From NCBI GenBank assembly GCA_900491605.1, contig UESW01004633.1:238569-302568 (forward strand): DNA of 64,000 nucleotides, given 5' to 3'. Below, in pieces: positions 32,668 to 44,100 of this stretch. The stretch comes from Calamus simplicifolius (taxonomy: Eukaryota > Streptophyta > Magnoliopsida > Arecales > Arecaceae). Each line of letters opens with the position of its first letter. The stretch's first letter is position 1. The position numbers were made by a program, and so were the translations under genes. Below the pieces are notes generated by a model, which did not search any database, was not told where the DNA came from, and saw nothing but the letters and a program-made list of their open reading frames with translations.

Positions 32668-33010
32668 ATCATTATTTAATTATAATATAATGTATGGGAA
32701 ATTTTGAATTAAAAAACTCGTTTTGTTTTATTTAAGGGCTTAAGAATGTTTTTGAAGGAAAAATACTTTTAGCCAATTTTTTAACTCATAAAAAAAGACT
32801 TTTTCATATCTTTCATGAATAGTCACTTCCTTTATGGATATAAGAAATAGTTTTCCTTAGAGAGTTTTCTATTTTCATGGACCATTTTGAAAGCTTCAAT
32901 TAAATAAAAAGTATTTTTTTTCTTTTCCAAGAATCTCTAATTTCAACGCTCATTTTCCTATAACCAAATAAGGCCAAATTTCTTTTAAATAGCATAGCAA
33001 AACTACATTT
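32668..33010. repeat. Inverted arm A, partner at 46053-46400
   Basis: About 340 bp that match, as reverse complement, 46053-46400 over nearly their whole length (ATATAATGTATGGGAAATTT through ATAACCAAATAAGGCCAAAT to AATAGCATAGCAAAACT). The phrase CCAAATAAGGCC is typical of ends of small plant DNA transposons. Either two MITE copies in opposite orientation or the long ends of one larger element. Confidence 0.75.
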
Positions 33011-33246
33011 TCCTACAGAAAGCATGTAGGTAACCTAGAAGGAACCTTGCTGCCTGAATGCATATCAAGATAGATATGCTTCACCTTCATCATGTGTTGA
33101 CCCAATTATTGATTTTGATGATTAATAAATGATATGAGTACATCCATTATATTTTAACAATGGTTTCAGGCATTAAAAATATTCGATCAATCAAAATGTA
33201 TAAATAACCTTGTTTTCAATTAAATGCTAGAAGTATTTTTAAAATT

Positions 33247-33660
33247 CAGAGCCTGGAGTCGACACCTAGATGGTCTGGAGCCGATCCCATGGCTGATCAG
33301 ATGTTTTCTGATTTTTGGCACGGTTTGGAGTCGACACCCAGAGTTTCAGAGCCGACTCCAACCTGAGACACCGAAAAGAGCATTCTGTTTCAGTTTCCGG
33401 AGTCAACACCAAGTTTTCGGAAGCCGACACCTAGATTTCGGGAGCCGACACTTACAGTCTCTGGAGCCGACTCTAACCTGAGTACAGAGAGTATGTTTTC
33501 TTGAGCATTTCTAGAGCCGACACCTTATGGAGTGCGGAGTCGACACCCGAAAGCGGCGAGTCGATACTCAACTTTTTTGGAGCCGACTCCTCAACGAACT
33601 TTTACTTTCTATTTTTGGATACTCGACTTGGAGCCGACATCTGAAAAGTTGGAGCCGACT
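33247..33660 (+). repeat. Palindromic GGAGYCGACNCC cluster in the 5' LTR
   Basis: About 14 copies of GGAGTCGACACC, GGAGCCGACACC or GGAGCCGACTCC, spaced roughly 20-45 bp, upstream of the TATA box. The ideal form GGAGTCGACTCC is a perfect palindrome. Confidence 0.9.
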
Positions 33661-33814
33661 CCAACCTGTCAGAACAAATTTTAAAATGTCAGAACGGCCT
33701 CCAATGGTAACATTTTCTCACCTAATCTCTAACAGCTACTTTTCTTGTGTGTAGGAGGAATTCAAGGACAGAAATAACGGCTAGTTTTTTACCTAATCAT
33801 GGATTAAGGAGAAT

Positions 33815-33824
33815 CTATAAAAAG
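33815..33824 (+). promoter_or_regulatory. TATA box, copy 3 5' LTR
   Basis: CTATAAAAAG about 150 bp downstream of the motif cluster. The 3' LTR has TATAAAAGGG at 42521-42530 in the same place. Confidence 0.65.
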
Positions 33825-34663
33825 GGAGACCATCCGTTAAAAAAAAAAAGGAAAGATGAAAAAATAGAGAGAAAACAACTTGAAAAATCCGAGAAGTCTT
33901 GAGCAAGAAATCAAAGAGGAAAGAGTCAAAGTTCAAATCCATCAACTTCAGAAAGCTCAAAGAGAAATCCAAAGCATTCAAGCTCAAAATCAGAGTATTT
34001 CTCAAGTGAAGAAAAAGAGAGCAGGCCTGATTCTTCCAACTTCTCATCTGCAATCCTTGTGAAGAATCTGAGCTGAGGCCTGATTCAACCCTTCAAGAAA
34101 GAAGAGGAAAAGAAGAAAAGCTCACATCAAATTCGCTTCAAACAGGCTTTTCTAATCTTTGTTTACTTATATTGTTTATTTGCTCATTGAAGGAGCTTTG
34201 CATTATTGTAAACTTTAAATCAATTTGGTGTTTGCTAATTCAATCAGGGGGATTGAATTAGTTGAGGTAGTTTACCTCGGGAACAAGCTAGATTAGCTTG
34301 GGTTTGGGTTTTGTACTGGTGAGCCCGAAAAAATCGGCTGGGTTCATTGTGACCCCGTGTAAAACAACAAGTTGGAGTTGTGAGCTTGTAAAACAACTCG
34401 ACTATAATCAGTGGATTATAGTGTGGACCCAAGGGTTGCTTGGGAGTGGACGTATATGTTGAATACACCAAACCACTATAAATATCTTGTGTTTGTCGTG
34501 CTCTTATCTCTATCTCTCTCTTACTGTGCTTTAAATTATTGCTTCATTCTCTATCATACTTAATCTTTGTGAAATTTGGTTTTAAGTTTTAAAGTGTTAA
34601 ATTAAAAAAAAAAAACCCAATTCACCCCCCCCCCCCTCTTGGGTTGCCATCTGGGCCAACAAT

Positions 34664-34675
34664 TGGTATCAGAGC
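34664..34675 (+). promoter_or_regulatory. Primer binding site, initiator Met tRNA type
   Basis: TGGTATCAGAGC two bases inside the 5' LTR end, as in most copia elements. Confidence 0.92.
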
Positions 34676-34723
34676 AAGTGCTCATTGTTTATTTGATCAC
34701 ACGATCAAGAGCTAAAGATCCAA

Positions 34724-36213
34724 ATGGCAGCTCAAGCTGGATCTTCATTTGCTGAAGGTCATTCTACTAATAGACCTCCTTTGTTTAATGGTTCCAACTA
34801 TTTATATTGGAAAGCAAGAATGAGGATATTCATTCAAGCTTCAGATTATGAATTATGGAGTGTCATAATTAATGGACCTAGCACACCCACACACATGATT
34901 GATGGTTCTATTGTTCCTAAGCCCGAAAGGGATTGGAATGATAATGATAGGAAAATGGCTCAGCTCAATGCTAAGGCCATGAATGTTTTATATTGTTCCT
35001 TAGATGCAAACAAATTTAATCGTATCTCTACATGTAATTCCGCAAAAGAAATATGGGATAGATTAGAGGTTACCCATGAGGGTACAAATCAGGTTAAAGA
35101 ATCTAAGATTAATAATCTTGTTCATAAGTATGAATTATTGAGCATGGAACAAACTGAAACTATAGCATGCATATATACTAGATTCACCGATAAAATTCTT
35201 AGGTCACTTCCAAGGACATAGGAAGCAAATGTGACAGCAATCCAAGAAGCTAAGGACCTCAACACTTTACCTTTGGAGGAGCTACTTGGATCACTAATGA
35301 CCCATGAGTTAACCATGAAGCAGCACATAGAGGAAGAAGTTAAAAAGAAAAGACTATAGCTCTTAAGGCTGCAGAAATCGAGGAAAGCAGCAGTGAGGAT
35401 GAAGATGATGATGAGACAGCTCTTCTTGCTAGAAAGTTTAAGAAATTTATGAGAAGAAGGAAACCCTTTCATAAAAAAAATCGGGAATTAAGATGGAAAG
35501 CGAAAAAGAAAAAGAAAAGGATAAGGATAAAGACAAAGAGAAAGGCCCCCTAATTTGCTATGAGTGTAAGAAACCGGGGCACTTTAGATATGATTGTCCT
35601 CAACTAAAAAAGACCTACAAGAAGAAGAAAAAGGTATACATTGCAACATGGAGCGACAGCAATGAATCCTCTTCCGAGGAGGAACAAAAGGAAGTTGCAA
35701 ACATCTGTCTTGTGGCAACAGAGGATGATGAGGTAAGTATCGAAGCTAATGACTTTACTTTTGAAGAATTGTTTGAAGCATTCAATGAACTAGTTGATGA
35801 TTTTAAAGTCTTGAAAAAGAAAAACAAATCATTGAAAAATGATAATCTAAATCTTGTCAAAGAAAAAGATAATCTTACTCATGAAGTTGAAAAATTGAAA
35901 TCAGAAAATGAAGTTTTGATTAAAGAAAAAGGATCAATTTCAATGAAAATGATGGATTAAAGAAGGAAGTTGATAAATACAAAAATATAGTTGATAAATT
36001 TACATATAGTTCTAAAAAACTTAATTTATTATTGAGTAATCAAAGAGCTATATTTGATAAGGCTGGATTAGGTTATAGGCCTAATATAAAACAAAAGAAT
36101 GTCAAAAACTTCTTTAGAAAAGAACAAGATAAAAATGAAGTTTCATATCATTATTGTAACAAAAAGGGACACAAAGCCTTTGAATGTAATTTTAAGAAAA
36201 TAACAAGAATTTA
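34724..36213 (+). pseudogene. Sirevirus gag with two CCHC knuckles, broken
   Basis: The ATG at 34724 opens MAAQAGSSFAEGHSTNRPPL, followed by the copia gag core FNGSNYLYWKARMRIFIQAS. A stop at 35219-35221 ends the first piece. The frame continues past it, then shifts near 35360-35490. The first knuckle is CYECKKPGHFRYDC (about 35560-35602), followed by an acidic Ser/Glu stretch and a Lys/Glu-rich coiled-coil region. The second knuckle, CNKKGHKAFEC, is near 36157-36190; its first Cys-pair partner lies just before, in YHYC. Two knuckles and a long coiled region are usual for Sirevirus gag. Gag would coat the RNA in cytoplasmic particles. Confidence 0.88.
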
Positions 36214-36309
36214 AGTAGTAAAGAAGGAAAATATGGGTTCCAAAAGGAACAATCTTTATTGCAACTAACCATGAAGGACCAAGAAGACTTGGGTACCTAA
36301 ACAGAAAGT

Positions 36310-39300
36310 TTGATCACTTTGCAGGAGTGTCTTGCGGCCAAAAGATCAAAACAAAAATGGTATCTTGATAGCGGCTGCTCAAGACACATGACGGATGACA
36401 AGGATCAATTCATCACCCTTGAAGATAAAAGAGGAGGAGTTGTCACTTTTGGAGATAATGGTAAAGGCCAGATAATGGGATTTGGTAAAATTCAGATAAC
36501 TCCCTCTACTTTCATTGAGAATGTTCTGTATGTAAATGGTTTAAAGCATAACTTAATCAGTATTAGCCAATTATGTGATAAAGGTTTCAAAGTTTCATTT
36601 GAAGCTTCTATCTGCACTGTTTCTAATCCCATTGACAATAGCATTATATTTATTGGAAACAGAAATGACAATGTATACTTAATTGATTTAAACAATTTGT
36701 CTACTAGTAATCATTGCTTAGTAGCTAATAATGCTAATGTAAATGAGATTGAATGGTTATGGCATCGTAGATTAGGTCATGCAAGCACACACCTAATTTC
36801 AAAATTAATCAGAACGGACTTAGTTAAAGGACTTCCGAAGTTAGATTTTGAAAATAACAGAATTTGTGATGCATGTCAATTTGGAAAACAAACTAGAAAC
36901 TCTTTCAAATCTAAAAATATTGTTTCCACTTCTAGGCCACTGGAGCTACTTCACATGGACCTTTTTGGACCTACTAGAACTACTAGTCTAGGAGGAAAGA
37001 AATATGGTCTTGTGATAGTAGATGATTATTCTAGATACACTTGGGTATTATTTTGGCTCATAAGGATGAGACTTTCTCAATATTTCTGAAGTTTTTCAAG
37101 AAAGTCACTAATGAGAAAAAAACACCATAGTGTCTCTTAGAAGTGATCATGGTACAGAATTTAAAAATCACTTGTTTGAAAATTTCTGCACTGAACATGG
37201 CATTCATCATAATTTTTAGCACCTAGAACACCACAACAAAATGGAGTTGTAGAAAGAAAAAATAGGACTTTAGAAGACATGGCCCGTACCATGCTATGTG
37301 AAAGCCAACTCCCAAAGTACTTCTGGCGGAAGCTATAAACACGGCATGTTACATCCTTAATAGAGCCCTAATTAGGCCAATACTTAAGAAACCTTATGAA
37401 TTATGGCATGATAGAAAACCAAAAATAGTTATTTTCATGTATTTGGTTGTAAATATTTTATTCATAATAATGGAAAAGATAATCTTAAAAAATTTGATGC
37501 AAAATCTGATGAAGGCTTATTCTTAGGATATTCAACAACCAGCAAAGCTTATAGAGTATTTAACAAGAAAACCTTAATTGTAGAAGAATCTATTCATGTA
37601 GTCTTTGATGAATCTTTAGCATCAAGTTCAGAAAAGATTGATGATGAGGAAGATACAAACATATTAGAAAGAACATTGAAAAATTAAATATAGATGTATC
37701 TTCAGATCATGAACAAGAAGCTAAAGATGATGATTCTTCTAGGGTTGATGTTATTGATACTAATCATAATGAGGTAGATCTTCCTAGAGATTGGAGATAT
37801 GCCTATGGTCATCCAAAGGAATTGATTATAGGTGATCCATCTCAAGGTGTAAGAACTAGATCATCTATGAGAAATATCAATAATCATCTTGCATTTGTAT
37901 CTCAAATTGAACCTAAAACCATTGAAGAAGCTGAAAAAGATAGTAATTGGATGCTAGCTATGCAAGAAGAATTAAATCAATTTACTAGGAATAATGTATG
38001 GTCCTTAGTTGATAGACCTAAAGATCATTCAGTCATAGGATCTAAATGGGTATTTAGAAATAAATTGGATGAAAATGGTATAGTAATTAGAAATAAAGCT
38101 AGATTAGTTGCAAAAGGATATAATCAAGAAGAAGGAATTGATTTTGATGAAACTTTGCACTGTAGCTAGATTAGAAGCAATTAGATTACTACTTGCATTT
38201 GCATGTCATATGAACATAAATTTATTTCAAATGGATGTTAAAAGTGCATTTTTAAATGGTTTTATAAATGAGAAAGTTTTTGTGGAACAACCACCTGGTT
38301 TTGAAGATCATGAATTTTTAAATCATGTTTTTAAATTGCACAAAGCACTATATGGTTTAAAACAAGCACCTAGAGCTTGGTATGATAGGTTAAGCAAATT
38401 TCTGATTGAAAATGATTTTACTAGAGGAAATGTAGACAAAACCTTATTTTTGAAAAGAAAAGACAAAGATTTATTAGTAGTACAAATATATGTAGATGAT
38501 ATTGTATTCGGTGCTACTAACAATTTCTTGTGTCAAGAGTTTGCTAAGTTAATGCAGGAAGAATTTGAAATGAGCATGATGGGAGAACTCAACTTCTTCC
38601 TAGGACTTCAAATCAAGCAAAGCAAAGAAGGGATTTTCATTAACCAAACAAAGTATACAAAGGAATTCTCAAGAAGTTTGGAATGGAATCAATCAAACCC
38701 CTTGGAACACCTATGAGTCCTTCATGCAAATTAGACAAAGATGAAGATGGTAAGAAAGTAGATCAAAAATACTACAGAGGTATGATCGGATCTCTACTTA
38801 CTTAACTGCAAGTAGACCTGATATCATGTTTGCTGTTTGTCTATGTGCTAGATTTCAATCAGAACCTAAAGAATCTCACTTAATTGCTGTGAAAAGAATC
38901 TTAAGATATCTAAGTGGAACAAAAATGTAGGATTATGGTATTCTAGAGACTCAACACTAAACTTAATTGCATATTCTGACTCTGACTATGCTGGATGTAA
39001 ACTAGATAGAAAAAGTACTAGTGGTGCATGTCAATTCTTAGGAAGTAACTTAATCTCTTGGTTTAGCAAAAAGCAAAATTTGGTTGCATTATCTACTGCT
39101 GAAGCAGAATATGTTGCAGCTGGAAGTTGCTGTGCTCAAATCCTTTGGATTAAGCGACAACTTGAAGATTATGGCATAACACTTGATAAAACTCCTATTA
39201 GATGTGATAATACAAGTGCGATCAATTTAACTAAGAATCCAATCCAACACTCAAGAACTAAACACATTGAAATTAGATATCACTTCATTAGAGAACACGT

Positions 39301-39433
39301 AGCTAATGGTGAAATTTGTCTTGACTATGTTAGTACTGAAGAACAATTAGCTGACATATTTACAAAACCTTTGAGTGAAGAGAGATTCTGTTATCTTAGA
39401 GGTGAATTAGGAATTTGTGATCCTTTGGAATGA
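36310..39433 (+). pseudogene. Sirevirus pol: protease, integrase, RT, RNase H (broken)
   Basis: Protease: WYLDSGCSRHMTDD (DSG, about 36358-36400). Integrase zinc region WLWHRRLGHAS … CDACQFGKQ (36755-36890), first catalytic Asp in LLHMDLFGP (36945-36970), second in SLRSDHGTEF (37133-37162), Glu region PQQNGVVERKNRTLEDMART (37230-37290). RT: NWMLAMQEELNQFTRNNVWS, FQMDVKSAFLNG, GLKQAPRAWYDR and catalytic YVDD at about 38490-38502. RNase H: SGACQFLGSNLISWFSK, ALSTAEAEYVAAGSC and HIEIRYHFIREHV, ending with ELGICDPLE at 39433. Breaks are near 37075, 37200, 37330-37450, 37670, 38155, 38690, 38800 and 38925. Confidence 0.92.
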
Positions 39434-39619
39434 TTTTGAAACTCTTAAGGAAGATTTATCTATATTTCATCAATTTCTTGAGATTTCTCTCATGATTTAA
39501 GGACAATTTATCAAGACATTTGAGTAATTTGATTCATCATATTCCAAAGATTTTATCAAAATTTATTGAGTTTATTTTGACAAGTTTCGGATGTCTGAAA
39601 CTCTGTTATTTTTCTCTGA

Positions 39620-39835
39620 AACTGTCTATGGAGTCAACACCTCAAATTTATGGAGTCGACACCTTGTCTGTGTCGCTCTCTGTCTGGGACCTTGGAGCGA
39701 CACCCGATTAAGCGAGCCGACTCCAGTTTGAGCGCTAACCGTGTTAGCGACTTGGAGTCACACCCACTTTGCGGGAGTCGACACCTGGTAGCCCCAAATT
39801 GACTTTATTAGGGCAGAGTCGACACCTTCTCATTT
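39620..39835 (+). repeat. GGAGYCGACACC cluster upstream of the env-like ORF (copy 3)
   Basis: About seven copies (for example GGAGTCGACACC at about 39651 and GGGAGTCGACACC at about 39774) between pol and the env-like ATG, a second cluster outside the LTR. Confidence 0.88.
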
Positions 39836-39919
39836 CCATTCATTTTAAAACTCTATCCAAAACCTCTCCAAACCTCCCAAAGCCTAAAATCCCTCAAATC
39901 AACCTTTCCTAAGATTTCT

Positions 39920-41271
39920 ATGGCACCTAAATGTAGAGGATCGGTCCTTGGTGCTCCCGTAACCACCTGGAAGCGTACGGCTCGGCGTCCCGTCGTGAGC
40001 CATCTCCAAGCGATGATTCCTCTTCAACTCATTCGGATAACCCTAGCCACTCCTCTCCTCAGGTAGATACTCTTGCGGGGCATGTGATTACCATGGAAGG
40101 AAAGTGATTTTGATTTCTTTGAGACGAGGGCTTTTCTATTGGAAGATTAAGGAGCTCGGCTGGGACAAGGTATGCTCTTTGGATGTTCCCACTTATCCAG
40201 CCCTAGTTAAGGAATTCTATTTTAATTTATCAAGGGGAGATGGTGGATAATCAGTTTTGTAAGAGGGAAGAGAGTTCATCTTACATTTCAAAGTTTAGGA
40301 AATCTTTTAGCATCCCTGTCACTGGGCTTGTAGCTGATATTCATAGTGAGAGATCTGCCTTGTCAAGGATGTTAGGAAGAGAAGTTACTGAATTTGAAGA
40401 AGTAAGGGCTAATCAGTTGCCCTTGAGCTTAGATTATTACACAACATCTGTAGTAGGATCTTATTCCCCAAGACTGGCATTTCGAGTATGTCTCAGAACG
40501 AGACATTGTGGTTATGGACAGTGTCTTGACGGGTCAGCCTATTAATCTTGCTGGGATGATGATTTGGTATATGGCTGAGGCCGGGGCAAAAGGAGATCTT
40601 CTTTGCCTTATGGATGATTTTAACTATGGTTTTTAGAAGTCAAGGCATTGTGATTTCTGACAATGAGCCATCAAAGAACCTCACACACATTATAGCTTGG
40701 CTACGGTGCACAGGATGGGGTTCGTTAAAGTGAATGGTCAATGGGAGAGAAAAGGCCATCTGGATGAAAGAGCCGCTGAGATTAGGACTTCTGCACCATT
40801 GAGGTTGGTCCATCAGCGAGGCTTCCTTCACCAGAGCCTAGCAGATCTTCACCTCCTCCAGTTCCTGTACCGCCACCTATGTCATCTAGTGGATTTTTAG
40901 ATATTCAGTTAGAGCAACTCAAAAGTTTATTTGCTGCTCACAAAGAAGAAATGAAAACTGAGATTGATAACAGTTTGATGAACTTAAGAGAATTGTATTA
41001 CTCCTTGGATGATAGAATTGGTAAGATTGAATCCACCCTTGGAGCCTCCGCAGAATCTTTAAGGAATGATCTCAAGAATATTTTTGAAGAACTTAAAGAT
41101 ATTGGTGGAGATTCAGAGACTTACTCCAAATGCAATGCTGAGCTTCAGGACAAGATTATGACTGCATGTGCATTTGTTGACAGAAGACTAAAAGAATTTG
41201 TTAGAACTCAAAGTGAAGGGATGGAAAAAATTGTAGAAGAATTGCAAAGACTTCTTAGAACTCATTTTTGA
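39920..41271 (+). pseudogene. Sirevirus env-like third ORF (copy 3), broken
   Basis: The ATG at 39920 opens MAPKCRGSVLGAPVTTWKRT. Frames then shift several times. The middle region (40200-40640) holds the putative plant transposon protein core seen more clearly in copy 2 (ARANQLP equivalent near 40410, MIWYMAEA near 40560). The last open piece (40879-41271) is SGFLDIQLEQLKSLFAAHKE, then a Glu/Lys-rich heptad-like region and a C-terminal ELQRLLRTHF, probably a coiled coil. I see no clear membrane segment or signal peptide, so an envelope role is not supported by this copy; the product's job is unknown. Confidence 0.8.
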
Positions 41272-41515
41272 TTATGTTGTAATGAAGTTCTTTTGATGTT
41301 ATTAAAAGATGATGTTCAGTTTAATATGTTGATATTTTGATGATGTAATGAAGTTTAATGAAGTTAGATATAATGAAGTTCTTTTTGAAATGTAATGTTT
41401 ATTTTTGGTATTAAATGTAATGTTGTGAATGAACTACTTAATTTTTGCAATTTGATTATTCTTTTGAGAAAGATTAATTTGAACTTGAATCTTTTCTAAA
41501 ACCTTTTTGTTGATT

Positions 41516-41808
41516 ACAAAAAAGGGGAGAGAAGATTGTATATGCAAGCTTAAGTAATGGGTATCAAGCAAGCTTAAGGAATTGGTATCAAATAATTTCG
41601 ATGAAATAAGTTTAATTGGTATCAAGCATCAAATGTAATTTGATATGATCATATAAGTTTAATAGTAAAGGAAGAATAGATATTAATTTGAGTATCATAG
41701 GGGAGCTACCTCATTTAGGGGGAGCTTATCTATAAGGGATAAATATTTAAGAAATTTGATTTGAAAACCTTATACTCAATATTTTTATAATCATCAAAAG
41801 GGGGAGAT
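41516..41808 (+). promoter_or_regulatory. Multiple polypurine tracts before the 3' LTR (copy 3)
   Basis: Purine runs at 41516-41534 (AAAAAAGGGGAGAGAAG), 41699-41706, 41717-41726 (AGGGGGAGC) and 41796-41808 (AAAAGGGGGAGA), the last touching the LTR. Matches the set in copy 2. Confidence 0.75.
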
Positions 41809-43355
41809 TGTTGACCCAATTATTGATTTTGATGATTAATAAATGACATGAGTATATCCATTATGTTTTAACAAGGGTTTTAGGCATTAAAAATATTTGA
41901 TCAATCAAAATGTATAAAGAACCTTGTTTTCAATCAAATGCCAGAAGTTTTTTTAAAATTCAGAGCCTGGAGTCGACACCTAGATGGTCTGGAGCCGACC
42001 CCATGGGGATCAGATGTTTTCCTGATTTTTGGCACGGTCTGGAGTCGACACCCAGAGTTTCGGAGCCGACTCCAACCTGAGACAAAAAAAGCATTTGTTT
42101 CAGTTTCCGAGTCGACACCAAGTTTTCGGGAGCCGACACCTAGATTTTGGGAGCCGACACTTACAGTCTCTGGAGCCGACTCTAACCTGAGTACAGAGAG
42201 TGTTTTCTTGAGCATTTCTGGAGCCGACACCTTATGGAGTGCGGAGTCGACACCCGAAAGCGAGTCGACACTCAACTTTTTCGGAGCCGACTCCTCAACG
42301 AACTTTTACTTTCTATTTTTGGATACTCGACTTGGAGCCGACACCTGAAAAGTTGGAGCCGACTCCAACCTGTCAGAACGGATTTTCAAAATGTCAGAAC
42401 GGCCTCCAACGGTAACATTTTCTCACCTAATCTCTAACGGCTACTTTTCTTGTGTGTAGGAGGAATCCAAGGACAGAAATAACGGCTAGTTTTTCACCTA
42501 ATCATGGATTAAGGAGAATCTATAAAAGGGAGACCGTCCGTTAAAAAAAAAAGGAGATGAAAAATAGAGAGAAAACAACTTGAAAAATCGAGAAGTCTTG
42601 AGCAAGAAATCAAAGAGGAAAGAGTCAAAGTTCAAATCCATCAACTTCAGAAAGCTCAAAGAGAAATCCAAAGCATTCAAGCTCAAAATCGGAGTATTTC
42701 TCAAGTGAAGAAAAAGAGAGCAAAAGCCCTGATTTTTCAACTTCTCATCTGCAATCCTTGTGAAGAATCTGAGCTGAGGCCTGATTCAACCCTTCAAGAG
42801 AGAAGAGGAAAAGAAGAAAAGCTCATATCAAATTCGCTTCAAACAGGCTTTTCTAATCTTTGTTTACTTATATTGTTTATTTGCTCGTTTAAGGAGCTTT
42901 GCATTGTTGTAAACTTTAAATCAATTTGGTGTTTGCTAATTCAATCAGGGGATTGAATTAGTTGAGGTAGTTTACCTCGGGAACAAGCTAGATTAGCTTG
43001 GGTTTGGGTTTTGTGCTGGTGAGCCCGAAAAACCGGCTGGGTTCGTTGTGACCCCGTAAAAACAACAAGTTGGAGTTGTGAGCTTGTAAAACAACTCGAC
43101 TGTAATCAGTGGATTATAGTGTGGACCCAAGGGTTGCTTGGGAGTGGACGTAGGTGTTGGATACACCGAACCACTATAAATATCTTGTGTTTGTCGTGCT
43201 CTTGTCTCTATCTCTCTCTTACTGTGCTTTAATTATTGCATCATTCTCTAGCATACTTAATCTTTGTGAAATTTGGTTTTAAGTTTTAAAGTGTTAAATT
43301 TTTTAAAAGAACCCCCCCCCCCCCCCCCCCTCTTGGGTTGCCATCTGGGCCAACA
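41809..43355 (+). repeat. Sirevirus copy 3 3' LTR
   Basis: 1547 bp, TGTTGACCCAATTATTG to CTGGGCCAACA, followed by TCATG. Motif cluster at 41969-42365 (14 copies counted), TATA at 42521-42530, poly-C run of about 18 near 43313-43330. Confidence 0.93.
41969..42365 (+). repeat. Palindromic GGAGYCGACNCC cluster in the 3' LTR
   Basis: Fourteen matches or near matches counted by eye, in the same order and spacing as in the 5' LTR. Confidence 0.9.
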
Positions 43356-43944
43356 TCATGTAAAAGCATGCCAAAAATATCTCAATTATAGAGATTGTTA
43401 TCTGCTCCATCTTCAAAATCTGATATCTATGCAAGCCCCATTATACATTTGCCATTTTAATAGACCAAGCATCTTAGCTTACTCCTCAATGAGGCATTAA
43501 ACCTTCTTCCCATCAGTAAAGAAAACTTATTGTGACATAGTCTTTATTATCCAAGCAATTTCTGCAATCCTAAAATGATAACCCTCATGGTCTGCTTGTT
43601 GCATCAGAATATAAACCAAAAACTTGTTGTACTGCCACTACCTGTCTATAAGCCGATGCTTATTCATGAAAGTTAGATATTTTCTTTCACTAGCATAGTT
43701 TGCAATACAAAAGGCATTAGGTCTCACATGAAGGCTACAGGGTAACTTTTTTATAGCATCTACTTTGAATAGCTATCCTTAAATCATTATCACTATTTAC
43801 CCTTCTCCTCAGCCATGTGGATTCAAATTCTTGCACTTAATACCTGAGTTTGTGGGCTATGCCCCATCTCATCAATTTATGGCTCTATTTCATCAATTAC
43901 AAAATAAAATATAGGCTCATGCAAGAATTGCTTTTCATTTTTAT
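43356..43944. other. Intergenic DNA after Sirevirus copy 3
   Basis: No coding or repeat signal that I can identify apart from the target duplication at its start. Confidence 0.4.
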
Positions 43945-44100
43945 AGGACCAAGTTGTCATGATGACACCCATGGATTGTTAAAAGATCACTCTTTCTAAC
44001 TGGAGCATATAAAGGTCTTCGTTGTATATGTTCAAACCACCGTAATCGATTTTCTCTCATTTTATCTTTAATTAGGGCTACTCCTATCATTTCTCTTATA
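43945..44100 (-). pseudogene. RTE-type LINE ORF2 C-terminal fragment
   Basis: On the minus strand one frame reads IREMIGVALIKDKMRENRLR, then WFEHIQRRPLYAPVRKSDLL. This is the recognisable C-terminal tail of plant RTE LINE proteins (ENRLRWFGHVQRRP type), lying after the RT domain. About 50 codons remain; flanking sequence does not continue the match. Confidence 0.75.

Larger units (their letters stand above)
33095..34661 (+). repeat. Sirevirus copy 3 5' LTR
   Basis: 1567 bp, TGTTGACCCAATTATTG to CTGGGCCAACA. U3 carries the GGAGYCGACNCC cluster (33247-33660), TATA at 33815-33824 and a long poly-C run near the 3' end (about 34625-34636). Confidence 0.93.
33095..43355 (+). mobile_element. Complete Sirevirus-type copia (copy 3), 10.3 kb
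   Basis: Both LTRs are present (33095-34661, 41809-43355) with TG...CA ends and the identical 5-bp duplication TCATG outside (33090-33094 and 43356-43360). Inside are the primer binding site, gag with two CCHC knuckles, pol in copia order (protease, integrase, RT, RNase H), a 0.5-kb spacer, an env-like third ORF and several polypurine tracts. The third ORF and the repeated tracts mark the Sirevirus lineage. All genes have stops or frameshifts. The LTRs differ by several percent over the first 165 bp by eye, mostly C/T changes. Confidence 0.95.

Noticed and set aside
33224..33754. ORFs rich in SRHLE/GADT repeats in Sirevirus LTRs
   Set aside because: They translate the GGAGYCGACACC array; no start context or domain.
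33793..34062. ORFs on both strands of the LTR just after the TATA box
   Set aside because: Low-complexity purine-rich R/U5 sequence; repeated in all LTR copies and without protein features.
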